Positions 45,181 through 59,100 of a stretch of 64,000 nucleotides of DNA are shown here, in pieces; position 1 is the stretch's first letter, and each line of letters begins with the position of its first letter. The notes under the pieces are model-generated. The model made no database searches, had not been told where the DNA came from, and worked only from the letters and a program-made list of their open reading frames with translations. This stretch comes from Stramonita haemastoma (lineage: Eukaryota > Mollusca > Gastropoda > Neogastropoda > Muricidae), in NCBI GenBank assembly GCA_030674155.1, contig CM060318.1:80462774-80526773 (forward strand). The letters are read 5' to 3'. The position numbers and the translations under genes were made by a program.

Positions 45181-46755
45181 GAAATCATCCAGCTATCTTA
45201 CTGGCGGGCAAAATTGGTCGCATACTCAAAATCTCACCACTGGTGAATCTTGAAGTTCTAGCCAAGGAACAATCAACCAAACCAACCACAAAAAAAGTTG
45301 AAACTCAAAATGGTTACATTACAAAAATATTTCATACCACTCGCATTCAAAACACAAAATCAAACTTGCAGTCTGCTGAAGAAATTTTCATATTGTCTGT
45401 AGCTTTTATTCAATACATATACATGTTGCTACAACATGAAGCTAATCCTAGGTATTTGTCACTATTTTGTATGCCTTACTTATTCAGTCTTGGAGTCGGC
45501 ACAGGGTACATAGCTTTGTCAGAGAATTAAATATTTTTTCTTCTTTTTTTTTTTGGCAACTAACATATGGATTTAGTGCTGCAGGAACACCAACTGCACT
45601 CCAATGCTTCATTCCTTTTCTTTCCTTTGGGTGTCTTGTGATAGGGATGAACTGTGAATTTAACCTTGAATTTTAATCATCTTGATTCACAGATCTAAGA
45701 TGTGATTTTATAATATGTTTATAGCCAATTTACTTTAAAAATTTTTTTTATTATTATCCTTTCTTTGCCAGGCTGTAAGCCATAGTTATGATTGTTATTT
45801 TTAGTTTATTCTTTTTGTCCCCTATAAATCTTCCCTAGTACTCCAAGAAACAATAAGAAATCATAACCCTTTATTCTGGTTTAAATGATGCTTTATGAAC
45901 ATGTAATATCAGCAATTAAGTGGAATCTCTACAGTCTTTACACATTCTACTTATAATTAACACTACCTTCCAAGGCAAAAGCTCTCCTAAAATGTACTAG
46001 TTTTCCACTAACACATTTCAACTGTAATATTCAAATTACATTCATTTGATATATCAACACTCCATACATTCCCTGTACCATCTCTTCCAACAAGAAACCA
46101 GTGCAATGCAACGATTATTCCACAACCCGCATCTTTGATTTCCTGCAGCAGGACTAAAAACAAGCTTGTCTGCATGAACTGCACAACACATTCATTTTAT
46201 TTCAAAGAGAAGGACACCGAATGATCCAACTGAACTGTTAAAGAATGCAAGGACAATAAGAAAAAATAAAAAAGCATAACAAAAACACAGTACTGTTTTT
46301 CATTCAAAGGCACAAAACATGAAGTCATGTTTAGCACTAATCATCAGCTGTAGAGAAAAAAGGAGCACAGTTGTTAAGTCACAGAAGCTAACACTATTTA
46401 CTGTCATTAAAATCCCTTTGGCACTGCTGAACTTGTTGGCACACTGACACTGCAGAGCAATGTGCTGATGTGGAGATCGAGGACTATTCCCTAAATCCAC
46501 ATTAACCAACTGACAATTATTCATAAATACTGCTTTCTCCTGTAATTAAAAACTCTTGGCACAAAATGATATACCCACCCCACCCACCCTTTCCTGAAGT
46601 AAACTTACAAAACATTCCAAGACAACTCTATAATGTTAAAGTATTAACCAAAAAGCTAATACTTAAAACATCAAATATATATACGAGTAGATTATGAATG
46701 CAAAAAGTTATATGCCTATGAATGCAGTGTTGTTTTACTATGCAAGTTGCTGTCA
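45181..46755. other. No gene seen
   Basis: A/T-rich intergenic DNA between the convergent DMC1 and SUN genes. No coding signature is recognised. Confidence 0.5.
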
Positions 46756-47248
46756 TTAAGGCAATGTGCGGCACCCAACATTACTAAATTTAGGTCATTT
46801 TGGCTATTTTGAGATTTTTCCAATTTTACATTCTAGGACATGTATATATTCATATGACATAATTAGATTTTACAAATACATTGTCTTTATGCAATTAAAA
46901 AACGTTTTACTAACCTAACCCAACCGAGTTTGTGTTCTTTTATTCCGAAAAATGCGTGAAAATGCCGACATTTATGCCCTAGCAACATGCATTTCTAGTT
47001 CACAAAGTATGATGTATCATACACCAAACGAAACTAGATTGTCTCCCCTACAAGATTCCGAAGAGCTTCTACTCCGAACACTCATTCACAACGAGTTATA
47101 CGTCATTTCAGTCGATTAGCATATCGACGGCAACTTCCATATATAGAGAGCGATTCAAAAGTAAGCTGGCCGGTTAGTTGAATCGGGTCACGTGACGCAA
47201 AATGGCCGCTGTTTACATCGAGTTCGTACCTCCGCTTCAAGCAGAAAA

Positions 47249-47650
47249 ATGACTCGTTTGAAGAAATAAACGCTTCAATTGGCTTATAAATGCAAGCCGA
47301 GTCGCGAAAAACACCTTGCATTTGCTCGACAGTGCAAAACATGGAAGGAAACGGACGAATTGTTGAGAATCAGTGCCGAGTCTGACTTAGTGCTACAGTG
47401 TTCTAAAAGTGAAATCTCATCGTCTGCTTCGCTGTCAAGATCGCTGCGTACTGAGAGTGTTTTGCTAAGCAAGAAAGCTTGTACTCTGCTCAAACATGAA
47501 CCATATCAGGCCGTTTGTGAAAAAAGGTTCGAAAATGCCAGTTCTGAGCCAGCTGGTAACTGTAATGAGCAGAAACTGCTCCAAGTGTAAACTAACTTTT
47601 GGCTTCAGAACAGAGGAAAAGAAACCACATGGGTTAGTTGTTCTGTGTAT
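47249..47650 (+). pseudogene. N-terminal transposase relic
   Basis: The frame from the ATG runs MTRLKK, an in-frame TAA, then TLQLAYKCKPSREKHLAFAR and KTWKETDELLRIS to a stop near 47588. In the next frame, from 47540, SQLVTVMSRNCSKCKLTFGF has a C-x2-C pair like the zinc-binding segment found before the catalytic region of these transposases. The stop and the frameshift are disabling. Family assignment rests on overall resemblance only. Confidence 0.45.
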
Positions 47651-47832
47651 TCAATGTGTGTTGTGTATCACCAGTAAGCAAGCTGTAGGGGGGATTTGGG
47701 GTGGGAAACAAGTTCACTGGTAGGCCTAGCTGTTTTATATTTGTGTGTGTGTGTGTGTGTGTGTGTGCAAATGCATGTGTGTGTGTGTGTGTGCAAATGC
47801 ATGTGTGTGTGTGTGTGTGTGTGCACATGCAT

Positions 47833-47893
<61 letters not shown>

Positions 47894-48230
47894 ACACAAT
47901 TTTCTTTATTTATACCTGTAATTCTAATGAGGCAAAACATGAATATATTTTTGCATTTATGGACAGAAGTATAGGATAAAACTTCATGAATTAATTAATT
48001 AACAGTTTTCACAAAAGGATTCAGACTGAAATGAATATGGAGTGGAAATCAACTTTATTGTTTGAACAAATTCATTATACTAGATCTAGATTACAGCATA
48101 CTCTTCATGCAAGTATTCACAAACACACTAGCATATAAATATATATGTATATATATTTATATATGTATATATATGTGTGTGTATATATGTGTGTGTGTGT
48201 ATATATGTGTGTGTGTGTCTACATGCATAC

Positions 48231-48290
<60 letters not shown>

Positions 48291-48439
48291 GCTCCAAACA
48301 TAAATTGTTATATCTAGATCAGTATATCTTGATTCAATTTATGAGCTCACATGGAGTTTGAAGCAGTCCTGTGGTGTGCACCATGGAATGCGACAAGGTG
48401 TGATATCTTCAGTGAGCTGACAACACCCCTGAACTATGA

Positions 48440-48802
48440 GAAGCAGCATATCTACTTCATGCCTGTTTATGAGAGAATGACAAAGATGCAGCTGCTTCAA
48501 AGATGTGGTGCTGGCAAGACTCAAAGAGTGCCTGAACAGCCTTGTGAAATTTGTTGCTCCATGGACAAGCTCACATCATGCTGGCGAGTTCTCTTTGCAG
48601 TCTGACAGCCATCCATGAGTTCAACTTAGGTCCTGCTTCTGCCCAAGACACTGCCAGTTGCTTTAGATTTGATATAAGTGTGCACATGAAGAGGCTGAGG
48701 GCATCCAGACAGCAGGACAGGGAGAAGAACAGCCTCAGGTACCAGAGGGCCAGTGTGATCAAGAGGCGCGACACTCTGAGAGCTGCCAAACTGAAGGGGT
48801 AG
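48440..48802 (+). pseudogene. C-terminal transposase relic
   Basis: LLQRCGAGKTQ is followed, one frame over, by ECLNSLVKFVAPWTSSHHAG and EFSLQS, then by IHEFNLGPASAQ and a basic C-terminus (RASVIKRRDTLRAAKLKG, stop at 48802). The QRC-x-GKTQ-x-NE-x-LNS-x-VW...FN-x-G order is typical of the Mutator/Kolobok-like transposases abundant in invertebrate genomes. At least two frame changes are present. Confidence 0.55.
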
Positions 48803-49479
48803 AGGAGCAGATGGTGCTGGAAAGTGGCCCAGCCTAGCCTACAGGGGTGTTCTGATTATTTATTCTTGTTTTTAAAGGGCTGGATATGTGAACTGAAGCT
48901 TTCCAACAAGGCTATGAGTAATATATGGTGGTCTGTACATGTTTGTATTCTTTTTCCTCTTTTTTCTCCACTTTGTGTTTTTTGCATCACATGCATTTTG
49001 TGATCAAAATTTCTCAAAAACTGTCTATCAGAAATTTATGAAACTTGGCACACTTACACATTATGGTCTTCTTGACAGTAATATAGAGAGACTTTTTTAA
49101 TATTATGAGTATTTTTTCTGTTAAAAAGATCAGATTACATAATACCTTGTATAAAAAGTGTCCATTAAAAAATTTTTTTATAAAAAATAAACAGTGAATT
49201 TTTTCAAGAATGTCTCTCTATTTAACTGTAAATACACCCATTATGTACATTTGTGCCAAAAATCATGAATGTAGCACTTGAATTTATGGGTAAAAAATCA
49301 TTCCTAAAAAATCCAAGATGGCGGATGTTTATCTTGGTTTCCATGGAAACATGGCTCACTAACATAAAACAAGTAACATTTTTTAAGTTAGAAGTCATAG
49401 TACTATAAGTTAATATCAAAGACTAGGTTTTAATTCTTCATTTGTAAAAAGTAAAATTTAGTGCCTCACATTGCCTTAA

Positions 49480-50648
49480 TATGTCACACAACCAAGTGAT
49501 AAGCATTAATAATAAACCATCACCACACAATATCAAGCAGGTTTCAAATGTGCTGCCATTAAGAAGAATCTGCTTTTAATGCAGACCTTGTTTTCCATCT
49601 GAACTCCGATTAGCAAATGAAAATCCACTTACCCAAACTACAACAGCCATTTTCATTCAAGCATTATCCTTAACCCCCCTCCCCCTTTTACCCACCCACA
49701 CAATGGTACCTTTCTAGACACACTTACGTTTTTTCCCCATGTGGGGTGGGAAGGAGAGAGGCTTAAACATCTATTTTTCCTGTATCTTACATCTTTGAAC
49801 TTTGGGGGGGTGGGGGGGGGGGGGGGGAGAGAAAAACTCTGAAGTGTTTAGAATAACTGGTAATTCCTCAGCACATTTTTTTATAACTTGGAAAAATCTT
49901 GATTTTAATAAATCCCAACTATCAGGAATCTGAGGAGGGCTATATGATCAGTGTCAATCCTATATAACAAATGTGTTAATTAAACAAAAAGTTCCGTGTA
50001 TTTTTAACTTAAAAAAAAATTCAAATATAAGAAGACTTTTATCTTGGTGTTTATATTTACTTACCAGATTAACATATTCACAATCAATGAGGGGAAAAAA
50101 TCCAGAGTAAGTATTGCTGAAAATACAACTCGCACGGTAAACCAAAAATAGCGCACTTAAAATGTTATCAAAATGAGGACAAAACTCCAGAGAATATGAA
50201 AGGTGAAAGAAAAAAAATAGGGACAGCAATATTATATCTTAAAGCCAATAGATTTAAGAAACATATATGCTTATATCACTTTTTTTTTGCCAGGGAATCA
50301 AGAGCAACTGCTGAGCAGATACAAAAGAACAAAACAACAGAAATGTATACACAGCACAAATATACCTGTAGGCAAGTCTAGGCACACAAAGAGCCCCACA
50401 ACTCCCTCATACTCAGATTCATCCAAATAATCTTTGTAAAGACAAAAGATGGGTGACTGAATCAATGAAAGAGAAGATAAAACAGAATGAATCACAGAAC
50501 ATAGAAAAAAAAACAAAGAAAGACAAGTGGTGAATGAGGGGAAATTTCCATTAGGTGTGGGAAACAAATTTACACTGTAAGAATTATAAGGGGGAAATTC
50601 CGTTGTAATCTCAGTCAGAATTCAGAGTTTATCTTGGAAAATTAGTCT

Positions 50649-50691
<43 letters not shown>

Positions 50692-51530
50692 TTAGTCTGA
50701 ACAGAATACACAGACATACTTCTGAAAAATTTCAAGAAAATGAATCCAAAGATTACAATTTGTATGATACTGATTGTATCAGCATTAGAATGGGGAAAAT
50801 GGTAAATATATAATTCTGTAAAAAAAAAAAAAAGACAAGTCAGACTCAACCACCAACTTTAAAATGTGAAATTCTCACCGATATGAAAATGATAAATTCT
50901 CTCTCTCTGCCATGCATATGAAAGAAAAATGAACACAGAGGTAAAACACAAGAAGAAAAATTCACTGTCAAACGTCATTCAACTCCATTTGAATATCAAC
51001 AATTACTCGAACACTCAAGTGTATTAAAGACATTGATCTTAACACAGCATGTACACTGACCTGTGAAGGTTTGTTATTCAGTATTTTTTTCAAGAATAAA
51101 CCGATAATTCATAGCTGTCTTCACTTAAACAGGAAAAAATGTGGTAAAATATGAAATGATATAAATAAGAGTAGACAAGTAAGACCGAAACACTCATGTA
51201 TATGGGCCAAGCAAATTTTCAGTTCATCTAAAACCTTTGCTGTTCTGGTTATAATTTCATGACAAGCCAAAAAAAGACAATAAAAAAAACTGTTCAAACA
51301 TCTCGATATATAAGCAACATAATCAGTCATGTACACTGACTGAATTGTGCACTCTCATGCAAAGTGCATTGCAGCACAGGTAACATTGGCTTTGGTGCCT
51401 GGACCCCAACTCACATCTACAACTCCCTGCTCCCCTCCCCCCCCCCCCAAAACACACACACACTATAACATGTAACAGAACTTAGAACTATGTCCCACCA
51501 GGCGGCTGTTAAAGCAGTATAAGTAACTGG
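49480..51530. other. No gene seen
   Basis: A/T-rich intergenic DNA with a G run (49805-49828), a CA microsatellite (50653-50690) and a C run (51438-51448). Confidence 0.5.
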
Positions 51531-51539
51531 GAATGAGGT

Positions 51540-51546
51540 ATGGGAA

Positions 51547-51578
<32 letters not shown>

Positions 51579-52190
51579 AAATATGCAGTGGGCAGGCAGA
51601 TAGGAGGAATAAGGACGGATAAATGTGGGAATGGATAGCAAAAGAAAGAGAGCAGCAGACAGAGAGAGGGAAAGCAAAGAGTTGAGGGAGGCAAAGAGAA
51701 TGTGAGAGTGAGAGGCAGTAAAAGAAAGAAGTGGAGAAAAGGGAGTGGTGGTGAACATCACAGATCAGTTGACAAACGGGAAAACCAACGAAAAGAAAAA
51801 AGGTGAGATAACAGCAGATTGACAGTCTCTCTCAGTCACTTTGCCTGCTTCTCCCTCTTTCCATTCATTGGTTCACCAGTCTATGGACCTATCTGCCCTC
51901 CCTCCCTTCCCCGTCATCATCTTTTTCCTGCTACCTCTTTTTCCTCAATCCTCCTCTCTCTGTTTTAGCCTCTCACATTCCTTGTCTCACTACCTCTTCT
52001 TTCCTTCTATTTCCCTCTACTTCATATTCCCCTTTCTCTCTCTTTTGCTCCCTGTCTCTTCCTTTCATGCCTTCACCTCTTCTTTTTTCCTTCTTTATGT
52101 ACCCCCAATAATTGCCTCCTCTCTCTCTCTCTTTTTTTTTTTTTTTTTTTTTTTTATCTCCCCACCTCCTTCCCTACTTACCAAAACTGC
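51540..52190. repeat. Purine-rich tract followed by pyrimidine-rich tract
   Basis: The plus strand is almost all purine at 51540-51805 (GA units, AAAGAAAGAG, GAGGCAAAG), then almost all pyrimidine at 51840-52180 (CCTCCCTTCC, TCTCTCTC, a T run of about 25). The Leu/Ser/Pro-rich frame over the second half is composition-driven. Confidence 0.8.
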
Positions 52191-54691
52191 TCTTACAGGT
52201 AATCACAAACACATAGTTTTAAATTGCACTGCATGTAATAATTTGTTAGCGTGTGTGGAGATAGAAGGGATTATGGATGTGGGTGGGGGTCCAACTACTA
52301 GTGTTACTTGTGCTTTGATACATTATGGATGTGGGAGTGTTTGAAAGCTTGGACATGTTGCTGAAACTGTATTCACCCTGATGTGTAATAGATTTTTATT
52401 TTCTGTCTTTATTGGCACTTGGCCAATCTTTTAGCTCAAAGATTTTAAATAAATCAAAAATTTCCTTTGCCAAATACCTAACTGTTAAGACAAGTAAAAA
52501 TATTACAACAGTTTCTTTCATTTATATGTGGAATTCCAATTTTCAAAAGTGAAATATAGTCTGTCTCCTTTCTTATTCTTTTTTGCTTTCATCTTTCCAT
52601 CCTTGACAAATTTCAATGATACAGTTTAAATACATTTGACCTTGATAGTCATCAAGACCAAAAACTTTCAGTATTGTATGGAAGTGAGGTAATTAGCAAA
52701 CATCAAGATCTATACATACAATGATAGCACCGTTTCCAGTATTTAGGGATGACTTTCAACAGAAACACGAGTTCTATCCTAACACAGATTTTTACAACAT
52801 ATCACACACACACACAACTAAACTAAACTAAACTAAAATGATCAAAATAAACAATGATATGACAAACACAAGCAGTCCCTGAAACAATGTCAGATCTCAA
52901 GTTTTTCACCATCCAGAAATACAAGTAAAACCTAAAAGGAAACTTTCTGACCACAGGATGATCATGCATCAACTGTATGCTACACTCACACAAAGTCACT
53001 CAAAACACAAACTAGTCCAGATTCAAAATGTTTCATTCAACTGCGTTTTCTAAGACAAAGGAACAGCTAACAATTCTTCAGGACATCTGGCAATGCTAAT
53101 AGTCTTCATTTGACAAATCCTCACCAAGATAATGAAATCTTCCACTCCCCCCACCCACCCACTTTTTGTTTGTGTATACTTACAATGACTTGCACATGCA
53201 GAGCCACCAAAGCCTCAATCCTATCCCATGTAAAACTCTGGTCTACATGGGATGTACAACTAGATCCAGTGCAAATTACCCTAAGGTTTAAAAGTAGCAA
53301 AGGTAATTATTCCTACTTATCAACTAGTCTACATGCACAATGCCTTTGTCCTCTGTAGAAACACATGTTTATGTCAGTGATTCTCTTCCCAGTTTTTGTT
53401 TCTGCACTCCATAAAGTCACTTATTGCAACAGCAATTATTCTTGAGAATATACGACAGCCTTAGCATCCTTACACTCACAAAAAATACTGGTTTACTACC
53501 CCTAAACCATACTACCCTTAAACATTACAACCTTTCCTGTAGAACAGATGGTTAGACCTAGCAGGTTCACAACATGAAAAATAACTGTTTACAGATGACA
53601 ACACAAGTACAGCAAATACCTCCTGTAGCTGTTTACACAAATCTACACACCAGAGTATATGACAGCTCGTTTTACAGGGGAAAGGAATGCTAAGATACAA
53701 ATACACAGCAAGCCTCAAATAAATGAGATCAAATTACTTGATATAAAACACACTTTAATAACAGAATAAGCACATTAACACCTGGACTGATGTTTGTGGG
53801 CTGAACACGAGACAGAAAGAGTTTTTGAAGATGAGAGCAATGAGGTGGCAATGAAACAGTAATATGAAGAGGATGGTGATGGTCATAAAAAGATTGTCCC
53901 ATGAAATGTGAGAGACTGGGATGTGGTTAATTGATATTTATCAGTCATGTGCAACACCCACACAAGCATGTATGCGCACAAAAGTCCATAAAGATTACAC
54001 AATTTCAAGTATTTTGTAACGTTGCTGCCATAATTGTTCTCTTTTACAGACATATGGGTATAACATACCACAAAAGCCGGCACATTAACAGGCACAAATC
54101 TTTATAAATATCTGCTAGATGTTAATATATAATATCCAAGCATATATATACATTACAATTTTCTTTTAAAATCACTCTACTTCATTTGAAGCACAATGGC
54201 AATAATGTTTACCAAAAAAGAAAGCCCCCAAAAAGGAAGCAAGGGCAAAAAGAAAAGAAAAAGAAGAATGCAAAGAAAATAAAACCAGCAGAATACCATG
54301 TTTAAATATATGTGAAGATAAAAAAAAAAAAAAAAGTACCACCACAACACAACCTATCTTTCTAACATGCTGAGTATAACCACTGCGCGAGTTAGGTTAC
54401 CACTGCGCGAGTTCTCTTGCACTTTTCTCCCATCCTTCAGTTTTCAAAACCTCCACAACAGTCGATGCAAAAGTCAAGAAAGATGATCTTTCAATGGAAA
54501 GACGTGAATCTCATTTTCTTTTTCAAAGTCAGAAAGAGAAAACAAAGGATGAAGAGTCTTGCACTGGATGGGAATATAACTGGTTTGAGGCAATGTTCCA
54601 TCAGAAAGCCTAAAGGTACAACCTTGGAAGAATTCCATGTTTTTGATTCACGTGTTCACCAATTCTGATTAGCAGTAGAGAGGCGAGATTC
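52191..54691. other. No separate gene seen; may include the SUN 3' UTR
   Basis: A/T-rich sequence downstream of the SUN stop on its strand. Several minus-strand AATAAA motifs exist, for example near 52400, but none can be chosen as the real poly(A) signal. Confidence 0.4.
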
Positions 54692-56126
54692 TCAGTTATG
54701 TTCCTGGGGTAAGCCATGGACCCTGAATCTGTACAAGCACGTGTACTCTTCGTGTCCATGGTTGCTGATAATCCGCAGTTCTATGAAGAGGAAAATGCCG
54801 GTTCTTCCATCTGAAACAGATCACCAGTGTGTCATCTTAGCCTCTCTTATTTTCAAAAACTACATGAAACTGAAATTAAAATGTTCAAACGAGAAGAAAA
54901 AGACCCAAATGTCAACTTTTCCCCCACAACAAAGTAAATAGTTCAATATACATTTCTAAAAAAAACCCCTACATACAGTAATGTTTTATGTGTGTGTCTG
55001 GCATGCACCACTCACCATGTGCACATCAAGCATGGCATGTGAATTTCACAAATGTGTACTTACATTATGGAACGTTAATGAAATCTTAAAAAGGGCAAAA
55101 ACAAAATGAATAAACAAACAAAAGTAGCATTCATTTTTTTTTTTTTGGGGGGGGGGGGGGGGAGCTTTCAGAAGCTAACTGCCAGTCTTGTGATGCAACT
55201 GTAACAACTGGTGACATATATATACTTTGTGCATAGTAAAAAACAAGACCTTTCTGGACCCTTTCTGAAGACTACTACAGGCCTAACTATTTGAAGTGAA
55301 CAACTAAAATGATATGCCATCAGTATTCTACAAAATGCAAACTTAGCATTTGTGAAGCAGTTATACCACTGGGTCTTTCAACTGAGAAACTCAACTGTAA
55401 AACACACCCAAAATTCTTCTCTTTTTATTTTAAAATATTTTTTAAAAGGACATTTCCAAAAAATGTCACACTGATCCAAGCTGATTTCTGAAACCCATAA
55501 CAGATATGTCCGCATCAGAGCACTACTTTCTGGATATCTGAAATGCCCTATGCAAAGTGTCCCAATAAATCACAAAGCAATATCAGATTAACACCTGATC
55601 TGACCAAACTCCAGAAACCCAATGAGGGCAGCTATCTGCATAGAGATCCATTAAAGTTGAATGTCTAGATCCAAATTATCTCCACAACGTTAAAAGCCCT
55701 GTATACAGGCAAAAATCTTTAAGGGCATAATAAAGACTCTGCACTACTAGACATTGACTTCACTGATGATGGAGGACAAACTGACCTGCACTTTGAAGTG
55801 CTGCATGGGCATTCCCTCGCCGTCATACTGGTACTCTCCCAGAATAACACCTTCTGTGTCGCTTTCTGAACTCAGCCCCTGAAATGTCAGAGAAAATAGG
55901 ATTCATATACTGTATGCGTGTGTGTGTGTGTGTGTGTGTGAATGTGTGTGTGTGTGTGATGTGTGTGGTGTGTGTGTGTGTGTGTGGTGTGTGGTGTGTG
56001 TGGTGTGGTGTGGTGTGGTGTGGTGTGGTGTGGTGTGGTGTGTGGTTGGTGTGGAGTGGAGTGGTGTAGTATGTGTAAGTGTGTGTGTGTTAATATGTAA
56101 AAGAAAAATAATGAATCAACCAGCAC

Positions 56127-56157
<31 letters not shown>

Positions 56158-59100
56158 CACACACACACCAATTTAAACAAAATCCAAATAACACTTTTAT
56201 CAATCTAGGAGACCAACCCCTCACTCACTCACCAGAACGATGAAGTTCTTTGGCGCGCTCCTGTTGCTTCCAAAGATGGACTGTGACTTGGCGATGTGCT
56301 CCAGGGTGAACATGGTCGGCTTGATGGGCACAGCCAGCTGCACCACCACTGACCCCTCCTGACCCTCAAACGGCCAACAGTTGCCCGGTAACACCTCGGG
56401 CTGCACACATAGTCCATACAACACCACTCTGAGAAAAACAAAATAGTCAATGCAGAATATGGCTGCACACATGTCATACAACACCACTCTGAGAAAAAAC
56501 AAAACTAGTCAATGCAGAATATGGCTGCACACATGTCTACACAACATCATTCTGAGAAAAACAAAAATAGTCAATGCAGAATATGGCTGCACACATGTCA
56601 TACAACACCACTCTGAGAAAAACAAAACTAGTCAATGCACAGTATGGCTGCTCCCATTTCGGTTTTGATTCTAGAATTTATTTTTTTAAAAGGGGGAAAC
56701 AGAGCACATGCACAGAAAAAACTTAAATAACTATACATGTGTATTATTAAAACAACACAAACACATACAGTATACACACACTAAACATCAACAGAACAAA
56801 GATGAAAAGAATATTATGGCAAAAAAAAAATTGATATAAACAGTGTGATTATCAACTTGATACCCAATCATCCAGTTAGCAGTTGTAATGTTTACATTTC
56901 TGGTAAAGAATTTATTACATTTTACAAGAGTCCAACATCACACACACCCTACCCTATATAAACCTATAACTGTTAGTAAATTGTTATTGAAAAAAAATGC
57001 ATTAAATCAATCTTCATCCCCCTAAATATGATAAATGAATAAATAGAAGATAAAAAAATAAAATAAAATAAAAAAATCAAGTGAATAAAACCCCCAAAGA
57101 ATCCTACACTGACCTGAATGACTGTTCTGGGTCCATTGACTGTGTAGTAAAGGGGGATTCCCCACACTTTGACAGTGGCTGCTCGCTTGCTGTAGGTTTT
57201 GGAGCACCTGATGTTCACCACACTTCCACCTGACAGACATACAACACAAAGTACTGGTCATGCTATTTTTTTTTTAAGATCAACAACAACAAAAAAACAA
57301 TAGGCCATTCAGATTACCAGTCATCTAAAATATTTCAGCCTATAACCATCATCCATCACAAGCTCTGATAGTAAAGCACTTCATACTGCAACCATGTACT
57401 GGTTTCAACCTTTTTAAGGAATTCTACTAACAAATAGGGGGTGGATGGGATAGCCTGGTGGTCAGAACACTGGGCTCATGATCTGACGCCCTGGGTTCAA
57501 AGCCACCATCAAGGCACCTGTTTGAGAGGATTTTTCTGCTGGAGATAACTCGTACTAAACTCCACTCCCCCATGTCCTTTGGATGAAGACAATAAACTGA
57601 GGTCCTGTGTGCAAAACCACGCAGAACATCTTGCGCACATGTTAAAACCTGTTCTGCGTTTTAGAACAGTAGGCCATAGTGTGCTGGTGAGAATGGATGA
57701 TAAAATTATTTTTAAAATGCATGCACACTGGTGTTGTGTTCAGACATCATCCCCAAAGTTGGAATGCAGCTACCTTCATAGTGGGCAAACAACGACAGGT
57801 CTGCTGACCTGAAACCTACCAGTGGATTCTAAGGCATAGTCGGGCAGGTCCATCTTGTCTGCACTGTACTTCAACAGAGCGGCATCAATCAGACCTTGGA
57901 TATCCTGAAAACGAAACACACACATAATTAGTTGTAGAGATTAGCTCAGCAACAGATCATAGTTCAACTTCCTTCCCTTCACACAAAATGTCGTTAGTGC
58001 TAATTGTTTTAAAAGGATTTATTTGTTCCAAGAAATAAACTCTTTTGCAAAATTTCTATATAGTATTATCCTAAAAACCTTTGGCTCAAAAAGAAAGAAA
58101 TGACATTTTGTACTCCACTTCAAAGACACAAGAAAGTATAAGGAAAGAAAAGCTGTCTCACCTGATTTGAAGAGGCAAGACACTGGACATTACAAATTGA
58201 GCAATGCAAATGGCCAAAGAAGAATGCCAAGAGCAGAACTTGAAACAGTAATTAGAAAAAAGGAGATCATGAAAAAAAGAAAAAACAACAACAACAAACC
58301 CCCCCCTAAATAAACACAATCAATCAAAATAAAGGAACTCACAAAAAGAAAAACAGAATAAAAAGGGAAAGATAAAAGATGAATACAAGTTTGCATTTTA
58401 TCTAAAAATAGGTTATTGACAAAAAAAAAAAGGAAATTTATATCCACCACTGCAAATGCCTATCAAACATACATCATTAACTGTACAGGAAAATTCATAT
58501 CCGGCATGGCAGATACCTTGTATCAGATTCATTTACTGTGAAGAAAAATTAATATCCAGCACTGCAAATATTTGAAAGCAGAAGCTAACCCTCCATAAAA
58601 CAAATACTAAAATCACCCAATAAACCACGACATGATCAACATCCACCAGCCTGCAGTCCTCACCTGATCATGGACTGGGCCAACTGCCCCTTGCTGTTTC
58701 TCTGCCAGCATCCGTCCAACCTCTCCACGAATCAGGGCCAGCAGAGCTGCCTCGTCCTTGCAGCATTTCTCTGACAGAGCCACAATGTCCTTGTTTGAAG
58801 TCTGGGAAGTCTGCTGGATCACAGTCCTCAGATCAGCGATGGTCAATTCCATGTTCGCAAGCTTCGCTTCCCAACCTTCTTGCTCTTGGGTCTTCTGAGC
58901 TTTCAGTTTTTTCCTCCATGTTGTCTCGCACTGCATAAATTGCTCTGCAACAAGACAAGTAGCATGTCAGAGTCTGTTGGAATGCTCGTCTATTAGGGTG
59001 GGGAGAAAACCAAAAGAAACTATGATATGTCTGCTAATTCATCATGAAAAAGTATGTTCTACACTCTTTTAAGTCATTTCAGGGCAAACTTCAGATTTTT

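Larger units (their letters stand above)
46756..49479 (+). mobile_element. 2.7-kb TTAA-ended DNA transposon (Kolobok/MULE-like), decayed
   Basis: The left end is TTAAGGCAATGTGCGGCAC and the right end, reverse-complemented, TTAAGGCAATGTGAGGCAC (18 of 19 identical). TTAA borders fit Kolobok-type target duplication. Relic frames inside are given separately: an N-terminal part after an ATG at 47249, a Cys-pair segment near 47590, and a C-terminal transposase-like part at 48477-48802. The middle is replaced by GT/CA and AT microsatellites (47744-47890; 48140-48290), so most of the catalytic core is missing. The 3' part has the A/T-rich, AAGATGGCGGA-containing look of a TE UTR. Confidence 0.75.

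Noticed and set aside
45009..45530. 173-codon open frame
   Set aside because: Begins inside a family A SINE and its internal duplication; the remainder has no protein-family resemblance.
51841..52344. 167-codon open frame, the second longest in the window
   Set aside because: Almost entirely Ser/Leu/Phe/Pro from a pyrimidine-rich tract; no domain, no splice context.
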